This document shows, in pieces, positions 49,389 to 63,342 of a DNA stretch of 64,000 bases; the first letter of the stretch is position 1; each line of letters opens with the position of its first letter. The position numbers were made by a program, and so were the translations under genes. The stretch is from the NCBI RefSeq assembly GCF_964340395.1, contig NC_135556.1, positions 10,480,001 to 10,544,000 of the forward strand, in the 5' to 3' direction. The DNA is from Glandiceps talaboti (lineage: Eukaryota > Hemichordata > Enteropneusta > Spengelidae). The notes beneath the pieces were generated by a model. The model ran no database searches. It was not told the DNA's origin and saw only the letters and a list, made by a program, of their open reading frames with translations.

Positions 49389-49975
49389 TTGGAACAAATA
49401 GTCGTCTGGTTCGACAAAAATCTTTCTAACAGCTACATTTTATCGTCTGGCTCCACAAAAATCTTACTAACATTGCTACATTTTATCGTCTGCTCCATAA
49501 AAATCTTACTAACATTGCTACATTCTATCGTCTGGCTCCACAAAAATCTTACTAACATTGCTACATTTTATCGTCTGCTCCATAAAAATCTTACTAACAT
49601 TGCTACATTTTATCGTCTGGCTTGACAATATCTTTCTAATATTGCTACATTTTATCGTATGGCTTGACAAAAATAAATAATTTATACAATAGTATTGTTA
49701 CATAATCCAAAAAAGTGTGCGTTGTTACATTCTATCGTCTGGCTTGACAAAACATCTTACTAACATCATTTGCTACATTTTATTATCTGGCTTGACTTCC
49801 TAAAAAAATAGACACATTGTTATAGTGTGTATGATTTGGCGACAATTAAAGCTAATGTTAGCTAAAACAAATTGAACAAAATGTAGCAATTGAAAATATA
49901 TTTGTCACTTCAGACAATAAAATGTAGCAATGTTTAAAAGTAAGATTTTTGGTTGAACCAGACGACTTTTTGTTT
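49389..49975 (+). repeat. About 50-bp minisatellite plus inverted copies
   Basis: Seven to eight units of ATCGTCTGGCTCCACAAAAA followed by TCTTACTAACATTGCTACATTTT occupy 49395-49795. Two inverted units (AAAATGTAGCAAT, AGTAAGATTTTT, CCAGACGAC) follow at 49870-49970, making the whole a potential large hairpin. Confidence 0.85.
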
Positions 49976-50694
49976 CTCCGCGTCAACTTGCTTCCATTGT
50001 AAGATACGTAGTAAATCGAGAGAAAATGGATCGAACAACCGAATTCGTTACTATCATGATGTCTGTCGAATTCCCAGGTCATCTTCGGCTCTGCTGCAAT
50101 AGGGTATCCATGAGTTCGCTGCTGCTGCAGAAATGTCTATCTGACTTTGTATTTTAGAAGAAAAAACTACGCTTTAACAAGAGTTCAAGTATCGATCTTC
50201 AGGGAGGGACTTTGTTCGATACCCGTACTAGTCTATTTACCTTGAACGTGTGTGTAAGTTTTATTCGCGCCAGTAAATTCGATAAATATTGTCTTCATTT
50301 AGCAGTGATTAAATACATCTTAGTAACAATCCATATCACGTTATATATTCACTATAATGACAATGCACTGAAACTGAATTCACACTGTCCCATCAATAAT
50401 AAACCCTTTAGTAGAGACAACTTTAAATTTGTTAAATAAGGAACACGCATTCATGACCCGAATCAAGTATGTGCTTGGTCGTAATAGATATGTATGGCTT
50501 ATCCTGTGAAGAAAAACATCAGTGACACATACAATAATTAGTTTCTAGTTTCTCGTCGTTACAGCCAGACCTGATTCACGGAGTATCCACTTTGATAGAC
50601 AGTTATCGACATTTTGGTCGAATTATGCAAGTTGAATAAATCTTATAGTGTGTTTTTTTCCGTGGCTGATATAGCGTTATGCGACAGCGGCAAT

Positions 50695-50990
50695 CGAAGT
50701 TTCGGCTTACTAATATAGACACAAACTAAAACTAGTTTTTCGACATGTTAATACTATTGTATCAACAATGGTTTTAATATATATATACTTTCAGTAGGGT
50801 GGTGTTTTTGTGATGATTTCCGTGATCTTGCAGTGTACATTTTTGGTACTTTTTGTTTACACTATGTTTATTACATGTTGATTTTATCCGCACAACAGAG
50901 GCACCGCTACCATCCCCGCCTATGTAATATATCACATCGAGCAACAGTGCAATGTAGTTTTTGTTTGCGTCTATCTTCAAGACGAAGACT
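50695..50990. mobile_element. MITE, copy 2 (intergenic)
   Basis: ATAGACACAAACTAAAACTA and TTTTTGTTTGCGTCTATC are inverted. The order of internal blocks matches copy 1 at 33090-33360. Confidence 0.65.
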
Positions 50991-51594
50991 CGATTACTGA
51001 GGTAGTGTGTTTCGTGAACAATGATGTGTTCACCATGATGACACATTTTTAGAAGCACAACCATTGCTCATTGTCAGTGAACACCAAAAGAAAAAAAGAC
51101 ATTCTACACTAACGGGTATGATAGCTAATATTGGGGACAAGAATCGAATCAAGTGACGTCGTGATGTTACGAATATAGGTTGAACGGAATAATTACCACA
51201 CATCAAACGCCGAGGGTGGTCCGATTTTTCAACCGAAAGTCGCATCAAGTGTAATTATTATAACATTGCCAATTTTAAAACATTAGATAGATTTAATCGT
51301 CAAATTTCAAATGGAGCGTACAGGTGGACTGCGGTGGGGTTTTCTTTCGCTACTGTCTGCCCAGCTCCTCTATAATCTTAAAAGTGGGTCGAATTATTTT
51401 AGCTTCGGTTTTGATAAAGATAATGTGAGGAGTGCAATAATCAATGTGTTGCGCTAACGGATCCTGAAATTTGATAATGAAGTAAATAAATATATTTATT
51501 TAATAAGCTTATGGTGCGGTCCAATCCCAGAAAAAAATTGTGAGAAAACCCAACGTTTTCGGCATTGAAATAACACTAGCTGACTTTATAAGGA

Positions 51595-51960
51595 CTTACA
51601 AAATCTTTGGTTCCGGTTACCCGACCCCCACCTAGTTTTTCACTGCCGACCTTAAACTTATTTTTACACATTCGAGAAGAAGAAAAAATGATTAAAATCA
51701 CAAAATATGTGTGAAGTCTCGCCAGAAATAGTGGATACGGAAACTGACATCAACTTAAAAAGACAATGTAAAACTGTTCCTACAATCTGTAATGGCGGGG
51801 AAGAAACCAATAACGCAGAGGCCATATGGAAAACCATAACAACCTAAACTAGACACTCAAACATGAACAAATATAATAAAATAAAATAAAAAATCTACCT
51901 ACCCCACCTATTCTAAAATTGAGCGTAATCGGGACCACACAATTATTCTTATTAGGCCTA
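51595..51960 (+). repeat. Dispersed 0.4-kb repeat, copy 2
   Basis: It is the second copy of the 6655-7040 repeat, starting GGTTCCGGTTACCCGACCCC and ending near ATTGAGCGTAATCGGGACC. No ORF is preserved. Confidence 0.75.
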
Positions 51961-54415
51961 AGTTTTTAATTGTGAAAAAAGTGAAAATGTTTACATGAAA
52001 ATTTCCATTAAACTATATTATAATGTTACAGTTGATGCATAAAATTATCTTCAGTTGCTTGCATAATCTCCTAAACACTTCCAAAACTTTTCACTCCGCA
52101 ACCTGTCAGTTAAATGTGAAATATAGTTATGAAGGAATGAATGATGACGTAATTAAGGTAATGACGTCATACTTGTATGCTCACGGTGCTAAAAAATGGC
52201 TGCCACGTGAAGAATTGGGAAATTAGTGAAGAGATAAAATCAAATATAAAATGGTCGTTTATGCTATGAAAAACTCTTGAATAGTTGTTTACAATATAAA
52301 ATAAATGGATGTTTGCAATGAAATATAGCCAGCACTTGAGGGACTTGTGTCTTTAACTCGAGAGTGTCACTTTCATTCTAGGGCGACTAATAAATCGATT
52401 TGCTTTCATTTTGTAAGCAAATGATATTATAATGACATATGCTGCTTATATACTTTTTTATTTAATGTGCATTCGACATAATATAGCATATGGGAACGAT
52501 TGAATTCATCAAATCTGTGTTATCGATCAATCGTAACGTTGTATACAGTCACACGGTTGGTTTCGGTCACGCTATAACGTCTCACAACCCAAAAACAGAA
52601 AATCCCTCTCCTGAAAAAGAATAGTTACAAAAATTCAAGTCTCTACGAACAATGAATTTATATCTACATAACACGACATCCTTTCCAGGCAGAGGTATGT
52701 TGTTTACAACTGGTTGCTACGATATATGTTTGCAGTTTGGAAATTACAAACGTGTGACGTCATACTAATAAAAACAAAACAAATCTTTCTTTGACCGATA
52801 GGGCGTCATGTGACTATTAACATTGAACTTTAATGGAGTTTCCCCTCCACTGTCAATGATTCTATCAATTTACGGTACAATTCCATCAAAATTAAATTGA
52901 CTGTCCAGATGCCGTTCAACGAAGGTTTAGCCAACTGTACCTATTAGTACGTGGGTTTTGTCCATTGAAAAAAAAATACGCACAGAAATTATGGGTCGCA
53001 TACAAATAGTGGTCCTCGGGCCACTTGCTAATTTGATGTAATTTGCCTAATATTGTCAAGGTCTTTTTGGTCCTTAGCTCAACTGGTGTTCTTTTCTGTC
53101 GTTTACCTTTTGTTCTCTTTGTCTTGTTTACTGACATTTGAATTAGACTGTTGGCCATTGATGTGAAGTTGTACATCTTCCTTCGAATCTAGGGGCTTTA
53201 AATTAGTAATGTAATTCTATTCCTTGTGAACTAACTGTTCCCAAGTCACTGCTAGGCAAAACACGAGAAAGCTATGTCAGACATATACATATTGTATTGT
53301 CCCTAAATTACTAGACTTTAGTTAGCGTTGTCATTATTATAGGATACAAAACACATTGTACTTGAATGTGCACCCTTTGGCAAACTGGAGTGATTCTTTC
53401 GACCTTGCGAAAAAAAATCAATGCGAAATGATGAGGTAAACGAATCTACAACTACCCCCCATAATGAGGTCATATGAGTTATACGACACTGTATGACCGC
53501 ATCCCACCGCATCACATTTAAACTTGATACACTTGGGAACTTTACCTAACTCAATGCTAAATATGGGAAGCTTGGTCCAGTCCGGATTTGACGACGGTTA
53601 ACCTTGCGTTATGACGTGCTTCAATTTTTCACGGCGATTGTGGATTACTGGACGTCGGACCAGACCAGACAAGGCAGTTTCTTCTGATCCAGGCATTTGT
53701 CTTCTAATTAAGGCGGTATATCCCCATATCCACTCGTTGACATACATTCAATAAACCAAGTAATCAATACGTCATCCCTGCGGCCAAAAGCTATCGCTAT
53801 CAATGGCCTCGCAATATTGAATCTATGGGTCATTTTTGTACATGCGCCGAATAGAGTACTAAAGTTACAAGCATCGCTTTTGAAGTCCATTTACGGACAT
53901 TAGCCTTTCTACTTCAACAAAGCCTGATGAGTCTGACTAGGACTAAGGTGACTCCTTGGTAACATCGTACGTCTATTGTGGTACGGCATTGTAGTAATGA
54001 CTTTCATCCGTGTCTTTCGGATGTCTCTACTAAGTATTGCCTGGAGTAGATTGTTTTATTTTCATTCTAGAAATGTCTGAATTGCTTTTGAGATGTCTTT
54101 AATCGCTCTTGTAACGAGGGACGTTGGGTCAACAAAACAGACTATCACCAGCAGCCCGTCTATCGACCAACTCTATTGCCCTCAAACTATATGCATATGT
54201 TGGACTTTCAGTTTGTTCTCACCGTGTTAGGTTATCGCGTCGCTGTCTGCCTCCACTAGCCGATGTGAAGTCGATGAGTTAAACCGTATTCGTCTAATTC
54301 AATTAACGGTATAATCATGTATAAATATTGTACAGTTGTACCTACTCAAGAACATTGCTGGCGGCTATATGTTTTACAGTAACTCTCTACTATGTGATTT
54401 CTGTGATAGATTGAT
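51960..54415. other. Intergenic, no gene seen
   Basis: Unique-looking AT-rich DNA with short ORFs only; no family resemblance detected. Confidence 0.5.
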
Positions 54416-54478
<63 letters not shown>

Positions 54479-54543
54479 ATGTATGTATGTATGTATGTAT
54501 GTATGTATGTATGTATGAATGTATGTATGGATGTATGTGTGTA

Positions 54544-54576
<33 letters not shown>

Positions 54577-54591
54577 ATGTATGTATGTATG

Positions 54592-54621
<30 letters not shown>
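54416..54621. repeat. (GT)n/(GTAT)n microsatellite
   Basis: Compound GT and TATG tract. Confidence 0.95.
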
Positions 54622-54623
<2 letters not shown>

Positions 54624-55231
54624 AAGGGGAACCTGGCAAAACAGCCCATAATTAAGTTAACACAGTACCTTTCATTGATACGAAACTATACAGCTTTATT
54701 GCCCATGTCTAAAATGTGTATGTGTGCCTAAACACAGGCTAGTGTATTTGCTGATCAGTCAAAACTCTAGCATATGCATGTCCAACTACCATAGCCCTGA
54801 ACGTTTCGCCTCAATAATCACTATCTATTGTCAGTATTGGTGGGAGTTTCCGAGATAGTTAGGGTGCACTGACGTCAATTGGGTAAAAGTTTAACTCGAC
54901 TTGAAGTCTATAATACATTGCATCATATATTGTATTATTGTAACATGCATCAGTGTAAATATAGAAATTTTGATTGAAGCATAAAAACAGTTGATGACGT
55001 AAGACGGGGAAAAGAAAGGGGTGCAGCGCGAGAGAATGAAAGCGAAGACAAACTTAATACAGAGAGGGGTGAGAGCTTTGAGAGAAAAACGGGGATGTAT
55101 AGAGAGGGGGAGAGAGAGGGGGCAAAGAGAAAGGAGAGAGGGATAAACAAAATGGTTGATACTATTGGTAAAATATTTGACAGGGATGAACAGGTAAGGG
55201 GCGTAGAGTATAAGATTTACAGTGAGCGCTA

Positions 55232-55380
55232 AGGGATCCTTCAGTAATTACAAGGGCCAAGGATCGGGGGGGGGGATTAGGGGAGAGTCATATTTTAGAA
55301 ATCGGTTCTTGGGGGAGGGTCATATTTTAGAGAAAATGATATTAGTGGAGGGTTACATTTTACTTTGATTCATAGTATTA
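55232..55380 (+). repeat. GGATCCTTCAGTAATTACAAGG repeat family, copy 2
   Basis: Starts with the CCTTCAGTAATTACA end and continues with GGGGGAGGGTCATATTTTAG units; related to 1542-1690. Confidence 0.55.
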
Positions 55381-55799
55381 TCTAACATATCAGTCAAATT
55401 GCTGCTGACAACCCTGCAGTGAATTAATTGTTAGTTGTGGTGTGAGGAGAGGAGTGGGTCTTTAATACAGGAGTGAAGGTGGGGGGGGGGGGTAGTGTGG
55501 TTAGATGTTTGGATAATGAGGTGGCGCGGGGATGTTAACCCCTGTCCCGACAATGTCGACAGTGCTCACATCTAGTCTTTGGGAGTTCTGGCCTTTAGCT
55601 CTGCCAGTTTGATCCAAACACGGGTAATGATTAATGCAATGCCTTCACACAAATTCGCTGTGGCAGAAATAGGAAACAACCAATGCTTTAAAATTAGCAA
55701 TGTGGTGGCAGCGGTGGGATTGAATCATTAGGCCTACAATTGATTCTGGGTAGGACTTGTGACCCTTTTCCGGCTGACAGCATTTTTAAGCCGTGTTTT

Positions 55800-56072
<273 letters not shown>

Positions 56073-57088
56073 CCTTGCATAGCTATAAGAGAGTCGTTCT
56101 CTCTCCATTGTTACCCAACGTCTCGCCTCACAGAACGAATATCAAAGCACTTATTGATGATGTTAAACTGCAACCTAGGATCTTGTTAGGTTAATCAGTC
56201 CACCAATTTTACACGTGCTCAATAGTCCGTGAACATTAACTCCTCGTATAAATCGCACAAAACCAATATACGTCTACATGCATCGGACGTAGAATGACTA
56301 TTTTATTGATTTCCATTTGAAGACATAACGTATATATTGTTGTCTTAACTAAAGAAAGACGACCGTTTTCCAGTGTTCCCCCGGGCATGGGGGTGGACTT
56401 CTTTCTAGGTACCTATTCTAAGTCAGAACACATTTGCAATGATCTTCTTTTTTTTGTCATTTTTTTTTTTAATTTAATTTCATGAACGGTGGTAGTTAAA
56501 TGTATAACCCAAAGGCTCTTGCAGATTTTCTTTTTTGGAACAATAGCCAAAGCTGAATTAAGGTGATAGTCCCACTTTTCTTGAATGTGAACTGAAAAGC
56601 TAAACAGATAAAGTACAAACAATGTGTCTCAATTATTACTACTACGATAATAAAGCCGTTAGCTTGTCGTCAAAGCATGAAGTCAACCCCCTCCAAATGA
56701 GAGTTACCAGACTTTTAGCATTGGTAACCACATCCATCAAAATTAGGTAGTGATTATGGGCAATTCATTCAATTTCATTGTTATGAACACAAAGAAGTGG
56801 AGACGTTAGGGACGACAGACTTGGCGGTAATGCACTTATTTTTGTCACAACTCATAACCAAGAATAAAACGTTGAAATCTGTAATTTCATCGGAAAATAA
56901 AAGACGCACGGAAATCGTTCCACAAAACGTCAAGGACATTTCGGTGAGGATGGAGGAGCATATGCAGTCGTCAACTTAGACAAAACTGTCGACAGAAGTT
57001 GGCCACTTTTTTCCTTTGGGTCAAATGAATGCTTTTATCGCGAAGACCGTTTATTTTCAACTCCTACCTTTTTTTTATTATTGTTTAG

Positions 57089-57354
57089 GTGAACTTGCTT
57101 ATTGTGATGGATCGATCCCTTTTACTGATGGCATCACCGTGCGTTTTAAGCCTAGAGGAAATTATGTAGTGTGGGTCCTCTTTCAATTATATTTGGGTGA
57201 TTTGCAGGTTGACGACTGTAGTTATGGGGATGGCTCGCTGGATGGGATAATTTTATTTAAGGAACCGCTATGTTTCGATTCGCTCTGTGCCGATGTCGAG
57301 TTGATGGAAAATACCCAAGTGGTCAGAATCAGTATTGGGACTCGTAAACGTTGA
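57089..57354 (+). CDS. Possible terminal exon of an unknown gene
   Basis: A strong acceptor (TTTTTTTTATTATTGTTTAG ending at 57088) precedes an 88-codon open frame ending in TGA at 57352, with an AATAAA near 57452. The peptide (ELAYCDGSIPFTDGITVRFK and onward) has four Cys and ordinary composition, unlike neighbouring AT-rich noise, but I recognise no family. Upstream, an ORF from about 56728 to 56979 might belong to the same gene; the connection is speculative. It may well be chance. Confidence 0.2.
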
Positions 57355-57479
57355 TATCAAAACGACAAGAGTGTGGACAATTTTGAATTTAATATTTTGA
57401 ACTTATTTTGCATCTTTCATGCCTGTCACTTCGAACCTGTTATTTACAGTAATAAAGGGCAGGTGAATCCTCTGTGATA

Positions 57480-58736
57480 AGTTCACTAATAAATGAAAGA
57501 TACTGGTGTAGCAGATCATGTAGATAAAAACACATTTATTACTTTGAGTACAACTTTTCCACATGGGCAATTACAGCAATGTAAACCACCAATAACTGGT
57601 ATATCTGACTAATAAACCTTGCAGTCCACATGACCAATATACCTATCGACCCTACACGGTAAAAACTCAGACCACGATAGAAAATGTTCTATAGTGGCCT
57701 GAGATACCAGACATCAGACCTCTAACCTCCAACAGCAGAGCGTATCTGACACGAATATAGGGACATCTTTCTAGAAACCATGTTCCCAAAAAATTGACAC
57801 TTTCAACAAAAAATTTTGTCGGCTCATTTTCAATTCTACAGACTAAGTCTATTTATTAGTATGTCTACAACTTTACTAAGACATAATTTTAATATTCACG
57901 TATTGAGTGCTCGAAGGTGAACGGAGCTGAAATGGTAAGAGTTAGGTATGTGTCGACTTCAGATCTAAATGAGAATGAACTCACCAAGTACACAAGTATC
58001 CATACCAACAATAACTATGCGTTGTTAAGCTCTGAGGATTTTAGATCACTAACTTATTATCAAATTACTGGATTTGCCAGTCTGGTGCTTGAATTATTGC
58101 AGTGACTATCAGTTCTTCGGATACCCCCTGCGATAGATCCTTTAACTTATAGAACCAATTGCCGAAAAATAGGGGGCCCAGGGGAATTTTTACTTAATGC
58201 AAGCTAAAAGCTTTGCTAAAGGTATCATACTGTTGTCAATCGACGGAATCCTGAAAAGTACACTTGGAAGAGACTGAATCGTTGACATAGGAAAGAATTC
58301 ATAGTTCGAGACCACATTGATACTCGATTCTGATATTCCAATTTTCGTGTTGATTGACATGTGATCTATTAATCCTCCTCGCTCTAATTATGGTGTGTTT
58401 TTTGAATGACGATGTTGTTACACGGATTAGCTTATCTATGACCTTGTCGATCGATAACTAAAATCTATAATCATTGGTGTTTGATCTGTTACCGATTGAA
58501 TAGTGTCAACATCTAATCAAGATACCCTTTGACCTTGTTCGTCAATCCACACATTTGATCTCTGACATATTGCTGAAACTCTGTCGGCTTATCTAGTTCG
58601 ATACCTGGTATATTACGTGCGTTGTCGTTGGCAATGCGATGTACGGATGAATAGACCCATTGATATGGTACAGAAATGTAAGATATTGTGAGGGATATGG
58701 ACAAGACACGAACTAGTTATGCTGAACTATTTTCAT
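57480..58736. other. Intergenic, no gene seen
   Basis: Short ORFs only; no recognisable motif or RNA gene. Confidence 0.5.
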
Positions 58737-58848
<112 letters not shown>

Positions 58849-59015
58849 ATTCTACCTTTTGACTTCGTACAAGTGTCTGTCTTGACTAGTTTTGACCAGT
58901 TTATTCACCAGCCTATAGTGCTTTCCATACTGTCATTAAATGAGTTTCAGTCTAGTTCTGTTTTGTGCATGTATGCATCCACGTTTGGTGTGATTTGTTA
59001 AATTTGTTGACGCTC

Positions 59016-59016
59016 C

Positions 59017-59063
<47 letters not shown>

Positions 59064-59101
59064 AAAAGAAGAAGAAGAAGAAGAAGAAGAAGAAGAAGAA
59101 G

Positions 59102-59139
<38 letters not shown>
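59016..59139. repeat. (CAA)n-(GAA)n-(CAA)n compound repeat
   Basis: A GAA block is nested inside CAA blocks. Polyglutamine/polyarginine ORFs are artefacts. Confidence 0.95.
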
Positions 59140-60370
59140 GTGAATATTGAAATGACATTTGGTCGTCAATCACTTAGCACATATCATTGTTAAAATGCTT
59201 ATTGGTCAATGGAAACTAACTGACAGTGTACACTGACATTAACAACCAATCCGTTACTCTATACTGCTATGGGTGATATCGAATGCGGTGATTGCTGGTG
59301 AATCAAACCATAAATAAAAAAAGCCTACTAAATATTTATGAAGTTTGAAGACATCTAGAATATTCAACTTAATAAACAAAGAAGCTGAATATGGTATAGA
59401 AATGGAAGATTTAAACAATATACCATGGAAGATTTAAACAATATCATATGAACAATCATTTTTTTGTGCAGCTAAAATACAGTTCAAGTGTGACGAGTAA
59501 GTATTACCCCAAACCTCAAGGCCGGCAGTAGGTAATATAAGGAAGCATGAATTTATATATAATGAATTAAGTAAATCACTTTGTGACTCTCTCAACCCCT
59601 CTTTTGGACAGTAATATATCCGGCATCAATCTGTAAAGAGAATCTACTTATTAATTCACCCTTTAAACCAATAACTTCCGCACTTTACATTAAGATATAT
59701 TAAGTGATCTCAACTAATTTTAGACATAACCTAGGAGACGTCGAATAGAGAATAATACCCCCCCCCCCTGCTTGATTTAATTTTCAACATTATAATAAAG
59801 ATTAAGTTTAAATTTGCGCCATTTCGACTGAAAATTGTATCTAGATAATACCATTCTTTTAGCAGTTTAAATAGTTATAGTATGATTATTCAAAACAAAT
59901 GTTTCACTTTGAGCTGGTTACCTTTGTAAAAAAATCATTGCTTTTGTTTTCTTTATGTTTATAGTCAGATTACATGTATTGCAGTAGTTTGGTAATTTAT
60001 TAATACAATTCTGTAGACCATTTTGAATTCGTAGGAATTAGCACTACGTCATCGGCGTATCAAATAATATTTTGACATTTAGCAAGTGGCCATATAGATG
60101 ACAAATGGTATTTATTTTGGAATTTTTTGTTTTTGTTTTATTAATAAAAAATCCAAAATAAATATCAATTTTTCATCCATATGGTCACCTTAATGCCAAC
60201 TTCTATTAGCCATCAATGTCTATCGACATGAATCAGGACGAACTCTCGATGACAAATTATTGGTCACCAACCCCTATAAAGAACACTGTTATTTGTCGGT
60301 AATACTGAATGTCACCTTCTATTGGTTGCCAGAGAAGAAGTGCCTGTCAAATAGTCGATGCGAGGTATTC
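59140..60370. other. Intergenic, no gene seen
   Basis: AT-rich, with a tandem AGATTTAAACAATAT doublet near 59410 and a near-palindrome of TAAAATCCAAAATAAATA type around 60100-60175. No coding signal. Confidence 0.5.
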
Positions 60371-60372
60371 AG

Positions 60373-60507
60373 TAGTCTTGCTGCTAGACGTTCGGGCTTT
60401 CCTTCGATACTATAAGCGAACGAAGTTCGCAGTGAGGGCAGTGAGGCGATGTTCGGTCGTGTGTCGTATTTTATCGGAAGAACATCCGAGGTCTAGCAGA
60501 TAGACTA
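60373..60507. mobile_element. Small MITE with near-perfect target-site duplication
   Basis: The termini TAGTCTTGCTGCTAGAC and GTCTAGCAGATAGACTA are inverted. The flanks GGTATTCAG (60364-60372) and GGTATTTAG (60508-60516) are a 9-bp direct repeat with one mismatch. It is 135 bp, with no coding capacity. Confidence 0.7.
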
Positions 60508-60927
60508 GGTATTTAGCTGATATCTAACACAAGGAACTTATAATCAGCTGAACACATAGAATGACACAGGTCAAAGGTCAACCATGAAGTTATTTTTAAA
60601 GCATCAACCGCTGTAATTTCAATAAATAGCATTGTAATGTAAATCCTTGTCTTATGTAGCCAAATTGTCGTGATTGAAGTCCAAATGTTAGAATAGTATT
60701 CATTATGTCAAATGCCATCAACTGCCATGAAATATCCACTTGCATTTGTCATCAGTTATTTTATATTCACCGCCATCTGCCGTCAGTTTATGTTATTTCT
60801 TTTATTTGCAGTAAGTTGTGAAATGATGTCTTCCATTGGTTACCTAGAACTACCGGTGACTTAATGTCAATCAATATATATCAACCAATAGTAAACGTAT
60901 ACGAATCAAAATGTGCTGCTATTGGTT

Positions 60928-61505
60928 CGCTATGACTGAATGTTAACAAGTATCAGTACTTTATGACTGAATGTCAATTGGTTTGGTACTCTATAAATGA
61001 ATCTCAATTGATATTGGTACTCTCTGACTGAATGTCAACTGCTATTGGTACTTAATGACCGAATTTCAATTAACATTGGTAATGTATGAATGAATGTCAA
61101 CTGGTATTGGTACTCTATGAATGAATGTCAACTGGTATTGGTACTGGTACTCTATGAATGAATGTCAACTGGTATTGGTACTGGTACTCTATGAATGAAT
61201 GTCAACTGGTATTGGTACTGGTACTCTATGAATGAATGTCAACTGGTATTGGTACTGGTATTCTATGAATGAATGTCAACTGGTATTGGTACTGGTATTC
61301 TATGAATGAATGTCAACTGGTATTGGTACTGGTACTCTATGAATGAATGTCAACTGGTATTGGTACTGGTACTCTATGAATGAATGTCAACTGGTATTGG
61401 TACGCTGTGACTGAATGTCAACTGGTATTGTTATTCTATGAATGAGAGTCACTTTTTGTTGGTATTCTATGATTAAACGTCAACAGGTATTGGTAGTGTA
61501 TGAAT
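60928..61505 (+). repeat. 31/37-bp minisatellite
   Basis: Units are TATGAATGAATGTCAACTGG followed by TATTGGTACTGGTAC. The centre (61110-61390) is homogeneous; the edges decay. Confidence 0.95.
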
Positions 61506-61517
61506 GATTGATTGTAT

Positions 61518-61577
61518 CATAGTTTGTATCATATCATATCATATCATATCATATCATATCATATCATATCATATCAT
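61518..61577. repeat. (ATATC)n pentanucleotide repeat
   Basis: About ten ATATC units, followed by a short spacer and a CT tract. Confidence 0.95.
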
Positions 61578-61586
61578 CCCATATTA

Positions 61587-61706
<120 letters not shown>

Positions 61707-62144
61707 CGACATTTTTGTTTTCAAGTTGCGGACCATGTCGCTTTAAGACTTTAATCTCAAATGTCATATAATATGGTACATACATTCATGGAGAACTAAT
61801 TGCAATTGTCTTACAAATTTGTTGATCTAGCTTTTAGTTTTGATAACTCATTTTCATTATTGGTGAGTTTCGGTAATTAGGCAATATCTTATGTATGCAA
61901 TCTTCAAATTTGTATAATTTGGTACCGTGACAACAACGACGACAAAGTCCACATTTCCTATAAACGTTGTTGATACTTTTAGCTTTTAGTAGAAATAAGT
62001 CATTTGCATATTTATTGATCATCAGTAATTATGCAATTTCTTAAGAATGCAATCTTCAAATTTCATATAAATTGGCACTACAATAATGATAAAAAAAAGT
62101 CCACATGACCTATCAAGGTCGTTGATGTAGCTTTTACTTCAAAT

Positions 62145-63342
62145 GAGTCACACCGCACAACACCACACCACACCACACCACACACGATACCATACCATAC
62201 CATACCATACCATACCATACCATACCATACCATACCATACACGATACCATACCATACCATACTATACACGATACCATACCATACCATACCATACCATACC
62301 ATACCATACCATACTAGTACCATATACCATACCATACCATACCATACCATACCATACCATACCACACCACACCACACCACACCACACCACACATCATACC
62401 ATACCATACATATGTCAGACATATACCATACCATACCATACCATACCATACCATACCATACCATACCATACCATACCAAACCATACCGTACCATACCATA
62501 CCATACCATATCGTAACATACCATACCATAACACACTAGTACCATACATATGCCATACCATACCGTACCATACCATACATATGCCATACCTTACCGTACC
62601 ATACTAGTACCATTTACCATACCATACAATACCATACCATACCATACCATACCATACCATACCATACCATACCATACCATACCATACCATATACCATACC
62701 ATATACCATACCATACCATATACCATACCATACCATACCATACCATATACCATACCATACCATACCATACCATACCATACCATACCATACCATACACGAT
62801 ACCATACCATACCATACCATACCATACCATACCATACCATACCATACCATACCATACCATGCCATACCATACCATACACGATACCATACCATACCATACC
62901 ATACCATACCATACCATACCATACCATACCATACCATACACGATACCATACCATACCATACCATACCATACCATACCATGCCATGCCATACCATACCATA
63001 CTAGTACCATATACCATACCATACCATACCATACCATACCATACCATACCATACCATACCATACTAGTACCATATACCATACCATATCATACCATACCAT
63101 ACCATACCATACCATACCATACCACACCACACCACTCCACACCACACCACACCACACCATACCATACCATACCATACTAGTACCATATACCATACCATAC
63201 CATACCATACCATACCATACCATACCATACCATACCATACTAGTACCATATACCATACCATATACCATACCATACCATACCATACCATACCATATCATAC
63301 CATACCATACCATACCATACCATACCATACCAGTACAGTTAA
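62145..63342. repeat. 1.2-kb (CCATA)n pentanucleotide array
   Basis: Almost continuous CCATA units with interspersed CCACA, CACGATA, ACTAGTACCATATA and CATACATATG variants. Very long ORFs in all frames (Tyr-His-Thr-Ile-Pro, Met-Val-Trp-Tyr-Gly) arise because a 5-bp period avoids stops; they are not genes. Confidence 0.97.
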
